This document shows, piece by piece, positions 31,692 through 43,600 of a DNA stretch of 64,000 nucleotides. Positions within the stretch are counted from its first letter, which is position 1, and each line of letters starts with the position of its first letter. This stretch comes from Arcuatula senhousia. Lineage: Eukaryota > Mollusca > Bivalvia > Mytilida > Mytilidae. The stretch covers positions 27,690,602 to 27,754,601 of the forward strand of contig OZ020313.1 of NCBI GenBank assembly GCA_963971305.1, in the 5' to 3' direction. The translations under genes were made by a program, and so were the position numbers. The notes under the pieces were generated by a model that ran no database searches, was not told where the DNA came from, and saw only the letters and a program-made list of their open reading frames with translations.

Positions 31692-34600
31692 ATGGCTTTA
31701 TCTGTCCTCTTGCTAGTGTTAGTGCATTTAGGTAAGATATTTGATGTGCAATATTGTCAAATATAAAGCTGCCAATTTCTAAATGTACTGTAATTTAATA
31801 TATTGTATGTAAAATGTTTGTAAAACGATGCATACAGATTTCTAACTATGTTTATTTTAAGTGAAAGTTTCATTTTTAAGCTTCATGGTGTCTTCAATGG
31901 TTAACAATTTGCTTTTCGATTTCGATTTATTTGTCCTTTTTGAATCAACAAAGACATTGCTTGCGTTTTATTTGTTTTAAAATAGTCCTAAACACAGCAC
32001 TGAAACCTTTCCCTTCTGTTTTTACTGGTGCTTGAGGTGCTGATTACGGGTTTTGTCTTTGATTTGATGGAATTTGGGAATTTGAGATTCGAATGCCCTT
32101 TAGTGTATCATTGCTTCCGTCGTGCATGTTTAGCTAATGCTCGAGTGTTTGAAAGAAGCAGAGGTACTAATATGGCAACCGAATATCAAAAGTCTGAACG
32201 GGCAAAACCTACGGAACCCATAAAGGGACAAGGAAAAAAATTAAAACTAATCCGAGATCTCGGTTTAGTAATCCGTTGTCTCGGATTATCAATCTGTTAT
32301 CTCAGTTTATTAAACCATTATCTCGGTTTCTCGGTTTGATAATCAATTATCTCGGATAAGAAAATCTGTGTTCTAAGTTTAATTATCTTTGATCTCGGAT
32401 TACTTAACTGAGATCACGGTTTGTTAATCCGTGATCTCGAATTATTAAACCGTTATCTCGGATTAATAAACTGTTATCTGTCTGTGCCTGGTTGTTCCTA
32501 CAGTAACAGCTTTAGTGATAGGCTGTGGTGCCTTGGTGATGCCGTCTTGTGTGTGATTGTCTGGCAGCTTTCCCTCCACTGGTCAAGACGACGACGGTCT
32601 CTTCTCCTAACGGCGGGAGACGTTTTCATGGCCTTGGTATTTCCTTTCCTCTTAGGCGGCACTTCAGCTGGCGACCAGGTCAACGCAACTTCTACCTTCC
32701 TCTCGGAGCAAGGGAAGGCCCACTTGGATTATTATACTTAAGAAAATATGTTCTACGTACAGGCCGTACAGTTGTAAGGGATCGACCATTGAAATGGAAA
32801 GAGAGTGGCCTCTTCTCTTTTTACTGGATAGCTTTTTGAAAAACGGGAAGCAGTGTGTAAAAATTGGATCAATATGCAGTCATTTTAAGACATATAAAAA
32901 TGTGTTCCACAAGGATCACTTTTGGATTCCGTACTCTTTAATTTTTTTGTTAGTGATATGGTGCAAAAGTGATATAGAGACGTCCGTTACTACTTATATA
33001 AATGTCCCCGCCGCCCCATTAAAGTTGAAAATTTACTCTGACTGCTTCCCGATTTTCAAAAAGCTATTCAGTAAAGAGAGGAGAGGCAACTCTCTTTCCA
33101 TTTCAATGGTCTATCCTTTACAATTGTACGTAGAACATATTTTCTTAAGTATAATAATCCAAGTGGCCCAAGGACGTATCTGGCTCATGAAGTTTTATGC
33201 AATATGTCTTTTTATAGTTTCAGCATTAAGAGAGCTTCCATACATTACATCCTATGATGTGGATGGACAACCCATGTACGAAATAACAATATCAGCTCCA
33301 GAAATTAGTGCGGACACGGTAAACAATCTAAAACTTGTTAGCTCTTCAAAATTAGTTAAACTTTTTCACTTTTCTTCTCATATTCTAATTGATTTTGATC
33401 TTTAAAATTTGAGCTATAGTATGTCGAAAAGGCTGATTTGATTTAAAATGTAAACTGAGCGAAAACGTATTAGTTGTTTTGTTTCACCTTGTTTTAATCT
33501 ATGTTTTCATATATATTTGTTCTACCAACAAATCCAGAAATTGAGTTCAGTTTCGTTTTAATACAGGAATTTTCAGTCGTGATAACTTGTTTCCTCATAG
33601 GTCTTTCTTTTAATGGACTTTAATTTTTTTAATTCAAATTCGTTGCTTTTGTTTTGTTATCATCTGTTATCATTTAACCAAACTTTGAGAATGGGGATTA
33701 TTGGCCCCAATGTTCTTCATAGGCTGTATTTATTAAGCCATCTTGAGTTATTAAATCAACAAATACTTTTACACTATTTTGTTGCAGTCTGATCAGTATT
33801 TTTGCTTTTCAAGATATTTGGAAGAATTGGGAGAAGTTTATATACGTAAGTTATAAATCTAAGTACCACATTTGTGCATCTGTTTTAGTCTGAGCATACT
33901 TCTACAGAAACTATCTTTTACTTTAAGATAGTGCATATTTGCTTGAATCCGTTTTACAACAAATAAATCAATTTTTCCACAGATAAAAATCATGACAGAA
34001 AATTTGATATTTTCAAGACATATCATAGCATTTTTTTAAATAATATATTCAAATTCAAATTTTCCTCAAGAATCTTGATAGAATTCATACAAGAGTGTTG
34101 CAATGGGATATCATAATTTGGATCTATTTTTTCTTTGGGAAGGAAAAGCATATTGTGAAGGAATTTGATACCAAATGTCAAGCGATTGTAGTTCATATCG
34201 AAAACTGTAACAAAAATATGTTTTGAAGACACAAAACGCAAGAAATTGTCAAAGTGGCCCCTGAATGCTGAATTGGATTACGTTCCAAACAGCATTTAAA
34301 TTTTATTTTGATATTTAGTTCGGCAATATGTCTAAAATATGAAATAACATTTACAGACCATAATCATTGAGACCATCGGCCCCTACGAAATATCCATTTT
34401 GTCTTTTCAGTGCAGTCCGATTTAGAATTCAATCAAGAGTATGTTCACCATGCATCGACAAGTTTCTGTGAAAATATAGAAGACTTTGCACGCGGTGACC
34501 CTTGGTAAGTTGTAAGTTTTTCACAATACAATGTTTGGAATTCTATTATATTGATTTTATACTTTAAAGAGTAAAGTAGTAATTATTAGCCCCTGATAAC

Positions 34601-37600
34601 ATTTATTCGTCTATTAGAAGATCTGTAGCACTGTTCATGCAGTTCCAAGATGGTTTCTTCAGGCTGTTTTTTTCCTGAGATGTATGCCCTAACATAACAT
34701 TTCAAGCATTTCGTCATTCCATTTATACAATCGGTTGGTACAAAATGTTGAGAAAGACTGCTTCGTGTGTGTGTTTCAGTATATCACTGAATTTACCGTT
34801 TGTGTGTATTGGTTTCGCTTTGCCTTTTAAGAATTTTGACTTTTGAATGCCCTATTATTACCTCTCTACCCGTCAATAGGACATAAACCTTATCTGTGGT
34901 AGCTAGATTGCCCGATCCTACCTTTACCTCCTTATTTTCCCATGGCACACTTTAGTATCATAAATTCTCACTTTATTCTAATTTCGTGTGCATTTTATGT
35001 TCTATTCATTCTTATCTCCTTCATATAACATACATGCGAATTCGCACTGCCTTGAAGTGGAGCAATACTAAAAATAAAGCAATGATATTTGAAAAATGCA
35101 TGCTTTATATCTTAACATAATTACATTGAATTATTGCAAAATATCTCTTTATAGGGAATGTTCTGCCAATAGAGATAAGATATGTATAGGTAGTTCTGCA
35201 ACGGGAATAAGTAGATCTGACTTTGAAAATGATAAAACTGGAATAACAAAGTACCCTGATGGTAAGTTGAGTAACACCACACGAGGTATTATTTTTTTGT
35301 GCACTGGAGATCACATCTAGTAAGGTGAGTTCACTTAAAAATGGTTTTGGTAAATATTTGTGTTTCGATACGATAATTTAAATAACAAAAATAGAAAACC
35401 GATACAAAACAGAATCCCAACTTGTTTACTTTTTTCTTCATTGGACAAGACATATCCCATTTAAATGCCTTACCAAAACCAAATCTTCATGAATCTTGGT
35501 AAATTTTACTCTTCTCTCGTGAACTCCACCAGGTTAGGCTTACCAAGTGTGGAGATGGTTGGTTCTTGTTCAGTTTTTGTCGTTAAATTTGATATTGGTG
35601 TGTTTTGTTGAATGTCAACTTCTTTGTCTTTGGACAATAGAAATTCTACGACTTCGAAATTTGACATGATTTGTGAAATGGTGTCAATCATCAAATATGA
35701 ATCATAAAGACTTCGAAAGAACTGACGGAGATTCTAAACTCTAAATCAGTTTCATCTTGTAACAGCATCAACAAGTTCAATTTCTCCATGCTTTTGTTGA
35801 CTTTCCTCATCTCAGATATCCCCTGGAACTTTAGTTTAAGGACACGATGGATTTATGTTTAGATCTACATCTCGAAATATACCCCCAAGGAAGACTTTTT
35901 ACAAAGCTCTTTATTTCAACTTTTCATTGTCAACTTTCCTTTCTTGCGGAGCAACATTCCATCCTTCAGCTTAGTACGGAGTTTACGTATAGCAATTGAT
36001 TTGCTTTTCCAGAGCTTGATGGACCCACATCGATTTTCTTGGCAGTGCGCCAAGTCTGACACACACACACACATCCACCCACCCAAAACAAAACAAAACA
36101 ATGTTGTTGCTTCTCGGTTGTCGTCCTAACTCTGGAAATTTTATTGAAGTTATCAGGCGCTCATAGCCAAATATGGGATTTATCTCTCAGATGAGTGCTA
36201 ATGTTGGTTTGTCATTAGGTTTTGTTTTGTCTTTTTTTTCCTGGATTTGACACGCTGAATGCACGATTAGCAGCGCGACGAATGTGAAATAGCGAGCAGA
36301 AACTGATTATTTTTAATGAGCACCTGAATTCACTCACGTTACGACATAAGTTGTTTATTGTTAGTCAATTGTTTTTGTGGTTTTTTTTTTGTTTTGTTTT
36401 TTTGTGTTTCTTCGCGCTGTTTTCGTTCCTGTTTGGCCATTTTGGACTTTTGACATCCGGATGGCCCAAATTGGTACCTTTTTGCTTCTTTTTTGTACCT
36501 TTGGCAAATCTTTATTTGTTTCAAAAATGATATTGCTTCACTTTATCTACCTGTACGATAAAGGAAGTGCCACTTAAGTAGTTTTTGTTTATGTTTCAGC
36601 TAAAGACATCTGGATTGCAGATAATTGAAATCCATTAATCTTTCTTTTCTTTTTTTAATTCTATATTTATATTTTTTTTTTTGGGGGGGGGGGTATGAAA
36701 AATATACAAGAATGAACAAAGAAGCAAATTATGAACAAAAAAGCAAATTAACAGATTTTATATTCACTTTCATGGTGTATTTTGATTTTTTTCCATGAAC
36801 CCATAGTCAAGTAGCCCGAATTATAGTCGTTATATTTCGCTCCTTGCAGTCACCATACATGTTCCACCGAAGTATACGAAATCGGACAGGGCTTGGATTA
36901 TTCGAGTTAATAGTCAAGTATATATTGGTTTTTTAAGTACATCGATCGTTTACATTAGTGACTTATTAGCCGAAAATACTTGTTCTTCTTTTTTCCCCTA
37001 GGAGTCTCTTTAAAAGTTGGTTCTTTAACAAATTTGAAGTACGTCAATCTTGAAATACACTTTAAAGTTCCCGCCAGAGGTAAGTGAGTTAAAATGCATC
37101 AGAATATTCAGTATGTTTTCATTTTATATGTGTATGTTTTGATGTGTCGTTCGGATATGTTAAATATTGAAAACAATTATCAGAAAAGAAATATTAGACC
37201 TAGGACATCTTGTGCTAGGAACCGACCATCTAACTTGAAATGGGGCTTATTTTTCGCCTTTTCAAAAAAAATGGTTTAGCAGCAGAGGTTAAGCAAAACA
37301 TTCTGAAGAAGGATATCCGCCATATAAAGTATGCTAATGATGTAAAACATATTTTGTCATGATGCCTTAGAAAACCAAGCCCCACCTCCTTCAAGCGTAA
37401 TGGTCACTCGGTCCCTTGGCTTATTTTTTAACACCCACTTCATAAGACAAATGGACTATCATCACATAATGACGAAATATCATCACATAATGAAGAACTT
37501 CATCATAAGGCAGCTGTGGCGTTCCATACTAGTAACAAATAACCTTTTTAACATCTTTTAACATTTTAAAATATTGATATTGTTAGAAAAAAATGTGACA

Positions 37601-40600
37601 TGCAGGATTTAAAGGAAATCTTAATATAATATATAGTTTCTAAAAGTTTAATTACTTGTAGCAGGTAAAGCAGATCAAATTGATCCATCGTCTTCTTTGT
37701 CGTTTTTACTTGTTCTAAAATGAAACAAATACATTGCCTTTGCATAAACATATTTACAAACTACATAAGCCTGCTGCTAATAAATGTATAAAGTGTTCTT
37801 AACTCAGAAATTACCTTAAAAATCTTAATGAATTTCTGGACGAGCATACATAAGTCAGTAAGAAGATCTAGATTTAAAAATGTCAACTGTCACAATTTTA
37901 TTTAAGGAGCTGGATTAGTGAATATAACCTGGACTTTCATAAAAGTTCCGTAAGTTTAGCATACAAAAAGCGTCTAAAATGTTAAAGAGACATTCAAATT
38001 TTAACAAGAAAGAATATGGAATATGTGCCAGTAATACACGATCCACATATTGACATACTTTTTATACATCATCAAATTTAAAAGCAAAATTACACTGCGT
38101 GTGAAGCGCTTTTCTGGAGTAACCTTCATCAATGACTCAACAAGATACTAAGAGTAAGTATAAATGCCGCAAATCTGAGTTAAAGAATAAAGAAAAAACC
38201 AGTAAACACACAAAACAACAGCAAAAATATGAAAAAAAAAACACATATGGGAGCAACTCTTTGATTATCAGGGGGAGGGCAATGGTGAAATAAGAAAAAA
38301 AAAGAAATAAAAAGGCAGGATATAAAAAGAGGAAAGAAAAGGCAGGGCAGTGCTTTTGAATTTAAAAAAAGGCACAAAGTCAGAAAAAGTTCCAGACAAA
38401 CCATTCTAAAAATTGTAAGAAACGCCAAGGAGTGAATCAACAATAAATTGACAAAATGTTTAACCTGTGTGACCATTGCTTATTGTAAAAAAAAATGCTG
38501 TGAAGGCTAGGGCACTTGTATTTCATGTATATATTCTTCTTTTGTAGAACAAAATACAATTTTCAGACAGAAATGTTGGTGACGACAGGATATATTCCAG
38601 CTAGTGTCCCAAAAGGTAACTATCATGTAGAAAAAATGTGGTGATTCCTTGATAATTTTTCCCGAGTTAATGGTAATTGTTTATTTTCAGCTCTGTTTGT
38701 TTTTGTTTGTTTGGTTTGTTTTACTTTCTTTTTTTTTTTTGGGGGGGGGTCTATTTTTGGAATTCGAAATCCCCATAACCCTTTTATCGATTACCTCCTT
38801 TGGTACTTTGTATTTTGATATTTACTAAAGAGGCAACTAATGTCTTTGAATTTTAACATTGGGTTAGTGCTCAGACGACAGAGCGACCATGCAAATTTGT
38901 ACCATAGGTTGCTGAATAAGGGAACCTGGGTGACCCTCTTTCGTGGGGGTTGTCAGGTCTACGATACAGAAACCCCGAGTGACCGCTGACCATATTGGGG
39001 CAACGTGTATGGAGAGTGCCACGCTTCTTGCACATAAAAGACCCCCTCTGTTGACCGCCAAGTAGTGCACAACACAAGCTAAATTTTTCGCTCCTACCCA
39101 CCTTTTCCTGTGGTCTTCAAAATTTACTGTTCCTGTGTTTCCTACCCTGCACCCATATTTTATTTTTCATCATCATTTCATGTTCATTTTGTCATTAATT
39201 TCATTTAATAACATATAGAAAGTTGCAAGAGACACAAACTCACACACCTTATTTTTTCCAGCTAAGGAATAAAGAAGGTTCGTTTTTGACCGTTTTTGGT
39301 GTTGTGTTTTTTCGCTATGTTTGAAAAAAAAAATGAAATAAAAACAAGCTCAAAAGAAATCAAAACATACGGATAATTAACCCAAGTTATAAGTCAACGA
39401 AGTAAATGGACGATATTTAAAGTTTCGCCTATTTAAAAAAAAAACTAAATACAAATGACAACAAAGTTCCAGACAATAAATTTTGCCACGCCCGACGCGC
39501 GCCTCGTCTACTCAAGACCCATCAGAGGCGCTCTGCCAAAAATTTTGAAAATGCCAAACACTGTATGAATATGAAGAGCATAGTACAGTATAACCAAAAA
39601 TACCAAACTGGGGAACCAAATTATTACTAAGATATTCAACCTATGTCTGGGGTAGGAAGAACCTTAGGGTTTAGACAATTTTGAAATTTAGACTTATAAT
39701 TTAAAGCTTTGATGTATTCTCCAACTCAAAAGTGTTGGTGCCGGAGCGGGCTAACCTCGGGGAATTTAAACTCCACCAGCAGTGCTAACCTTCACGTGTG
39801 TTCGAAATACAAATGACAACAAAGTTCCAGACAATAAATTTTGCCACGCCCGACGCGCGCCTCGTCTACTCAAGACCCATCAGAGGCGCTCTGCCAAAAA
39901 TTTTGAAAATGCCAAACACTGTATGAATATGAAGAGCATAGAACAGTATAACCAAAAATACCAAACTGGGGAACCAAATTATTACTAAGATATTCAACCT
40001 ATGTCTGGGGTAGGAAGAACCTTAGGGTTTAGACAATTTTGAAATTTTGACTTATAATTTAAAGCTTTGATGTATTCTCCAACTCAAAAGTGTTGGTGCC
40101 GGAGCGGGCTAACCTCGGGGAATTTAAACTCCACCAGCAGTGCTTACCTTCTTCTTCTTCTTCTTCTTCTTCTTCTTCTTCTTCTCTGTAAGGATAATCC
40201 TCCACTTGATTGGAGCACCCACATATACGTGGTAAAATTTAGTCAAATCGGCATACAATATAAAATGTTACACTAAAATGTAAAATCACTAATAACTTAA
40301 GACTTTTGGGGGTATGTACAGCAGCAAACACTGTCTTTGCAGTAATTGTTATATAGTATATATCTACATGAAATGGTTACACCAACAGTCAAGCGAAGAT
40401 AGCCCTCACTGACTCTTAAAGAAAAGTAAATAAAGCAAGTATATTGTATGTTAGTCAAGTGAAGTTAAGCCATCACTTACTCAGTTTAGTCTTATTTAGA
40501 ATGTGCGATCTCCCACAGTGTAGATTGTAACATAAGTTTCGGGTTGTTGCCTCAATTTCCTCATACATTTTGGCATCATCATTGGGAAGCAGACCTATTT

Positions 40601-43600
40601 CAAATAATTTGCTACTTGATAGAATTAACCTGGTTAGAAGTTCTGTGTCCTGGATTATAGTTGCCCATGTGTCAGGATGGTCAGCAGATATAATGTCCTG
40701 TAACTTCTGGAGTTGTTGAGCTCGATATTGATGAAGAGCATTGCATCTGCAGAGGAAGTGTGACATATCCTCGTCTTCAATGCCTTCACGTGTGTTCGAA
40801 ATACAAATGACAACAAAGTTCCAGACAATAAATTTTGCCACGCCCGACGCGCGCCTCGTCTACTCAAGACCCATCAGAGGCGCTCTGCCAAAAATTTTGA
40901 AAATGCCAAACACTGTATGAATATGAAGAGCATAGAACAGTATAACCAAAAAATACCAAACTGGGGAACCAAATTATTACTAAGATATTCAACCTATGTC
41001 TGGGGTAGGAAGAACCTTAGGGTTTATACAATTTTGAAATTTAGACGGATAAATTAAAGCTTTGATGTAAGAAAGGCCGGGCTCAAGTCAATATTAAAAA
41101 AACCCTGTCAAATTATACATGGAAGCATTAAATTCGAAGAGAGTGACAATAGAACCATAACGTTAGGCCAATATAAAAAAAAATAGCCTAGATTCTAACC
41201 CAAATTTTTCAGCCGCCTCAAAAACAATCTTTTGAAATTTTGGCAAAATATGATAAATTCAGGTCCATTTCCTTTAGAATGGCAGAATATTTGATCGAAA
41301 TGGATAAAAACAATAGAATTTGCCCACCCGCCCCATATTTTCAAGAATGATGGATGAGAATCTAAAATCTATTTTGTTATTTCCGAAAAAAAGGAAGACG
41401 AAAAACATATATAAGAAAACAGACGACTAACGAATTACTTCTATTTAATAGGTTATTTTGCTGAAATAGCATGCAGATGGACCAAACCGGAAGTACAAGG
41501 ATTTGGTGTCTCGCTGCATACCCATCACTATGGTAATTCTGCTTTCTATTTTAATTTTGCCAATTTGGAAAAAAAAAACATGTAAAGCTAATGTTCTGTA
41601 TATTTTTATGACTTTAATGTTTAATATTTAAAACATGTAAATTCTACAGACTGAATTTTGGCAGCTTTCCTTATCTAGGGTACATGGCTGACTTTTACAG
41701 AATTCGTAAAGGAACTTGGATTTTACTTGCAAGTCAGCTTACACAGAATGGAAAGGTTAGTATAAAGAAGTTCTTTTTTGTCGCTAGAAAACATGTGACT
41801 CTAAGAACACGTTCGCTCTACTAATTGCTTAATGCATAAACATACATTCCCTTTGAAAGACAACTCACACTGTTAGCATAGCATCAAACGGACTTGAAAA
41901 AAATCTTATATATCCATCCCTTGTGATATTATATCCATGTTTAATTTAAGTTTAGTGACACAACGAACCCCTTATAAATGCAAATATTTATCAGAAAAAC
42001 TCTATTATGTTTAAATCATTGAAAAAAACTCGACATATTTGCAAATGCACATAGTGCAAATATCCAGTTGAAAACGACCAGTAACTGCAGTGAAAGTGAC
42101 TTAAAATCGAACTTCAAAAGCACATTCGTGGTCTGATAGTGTTACCCCACGATAGTTTAAACTGACTGCATGCATATTTATCACGCAATTGCTTCCTCTT
42201 TTTCAGCATGTTACTCCTCTAATAGGTGGCTTTGTCGATATCAAACCTGGAGATATTTTAGTGAGTATTTGTCTATTGATTGATTGAATGTTGTACTTAT
42301 GACATGCATACTTGTCTGGTTCAAAGGGTTTTTGTCCGCTCCTTTTTCCATGTGTACTTTCGTTACTCCTTTGGTATCCATCTCTTTTCAGCAACTTCTA
42401 AACCGACCATTAAATTTTCATGAAACTTTCAAAAATTTTGTGTGACACCAAAATGTGAAGCTGTTATCTAAATATATATGATTTAGTATTTATTATACCC
42501 CCCAGTTCAAAAGTGGGGGGTATATAGTGATAGGGGTGTCCGTCCGTCCTTCCGTCCTTCTGTCCGTCCGTCCTTCCGTTACACCTCAGGGTACCCATCT
42601 CTTATCCGCAACTCCTCCTAAACCCCTTGGTGGATTTTCATGAAACTTGCACACCATCTTTTTGACATAATGTAGATGTGCACCTACTATTTTAAAATTT
42701 GATCAGAATGATTTTTGAGGTTTCCCATAGCAAAACATGGACTTAGCCATTTGACTACATGAGGGTACCCATCTCTTATCCGCAACTCCTCCTAAACCCC
42801 TTGATGGATTTTCATGAAACTTACACACAATCTTTGTGACATAATGTAGATGTGCATCTACTATTTTAAAATTTGATCAGAATGATTTTTGGGGTTTCCC
42901 ATAGCAAAACATGGACTTAGCCATTTGACTACATGGTGGTACCCATCTCTTATCCGCAACTCCTCCTAAACCCCTTGATGGATTTTCATGAAACTTACAC
43001 ACAATTGTTGTGACATAATGTAGATGTGCACCTACTATTTTAAAATTTGATCAGAATGATTTTTGGGGTTTCCTATACCAAAACATGGACTTAGCCATTG
43101 ACTACATGGGGGTACCCATCTCTTATCCGCCACTCCTCCTAAACCCCTAGATGGATTTTCATGAAACTTACACACAATTGTTGTGACAAAATGTAGATGT
43201 GCACCTACTATTTTAGAATTTGATCAGAATTATTTTTGGGGTTTCCAATAGCAAAACATGGACTTAGCCATTCGACTACATGGGGGTACCCATCTCTTAT
43301 CCACAACTCATCCTAAACCCCTTGATGGATTGTCATGAAACTTTTACACAATCTTTTTAACATAATATAGATGTGCACCTACTATTAGAAAGTTTGATCA
43401 GAATGATTTTGGGGTTTCCCATACCAATACATGGACTCAGCCATTCGACTACATGGGGATGCCCATCTCTTATCTGCAACTCCTCCTTAACCCCTTGATG
43501 GATTTTCATGAAACCTACACACAATCTTTGTGACATAATGTAGATGTGCATCTCCTATTCTAAATTTTATCTGATTAATTTTTTTGGGGGGTGGGGGGTA

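Larger units (their letters stand above)
39452..41060 (+). repeat. Repeat family B, three units, LINE piece inserted
   Basis: Units start at about 39452, 39806 (354 bp apart) and 40798. Units 1 and 2 are almost identical. The third is displaced by a (CTT)n run and a LINE fragment (about 40149-40797), after which the repeat resumes at CCTTCACGTGTGTTCG; removing the insert would restore the tandem phase. Located in intron 8 of the PHM-like gene. Confidence 0.7.

Noticed and set aside
32794..33405. 203-aa ORF and nearby ORFs 32028-32741
   Set aside because: They run over the foldback element, a minisatellite and part of exon 2. No conserved protein feature.
35096..35320. 74-aa ORF as a small gene
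   Set aside because: It is exon 5 of the PHM-like gene with flanking intron read-through.
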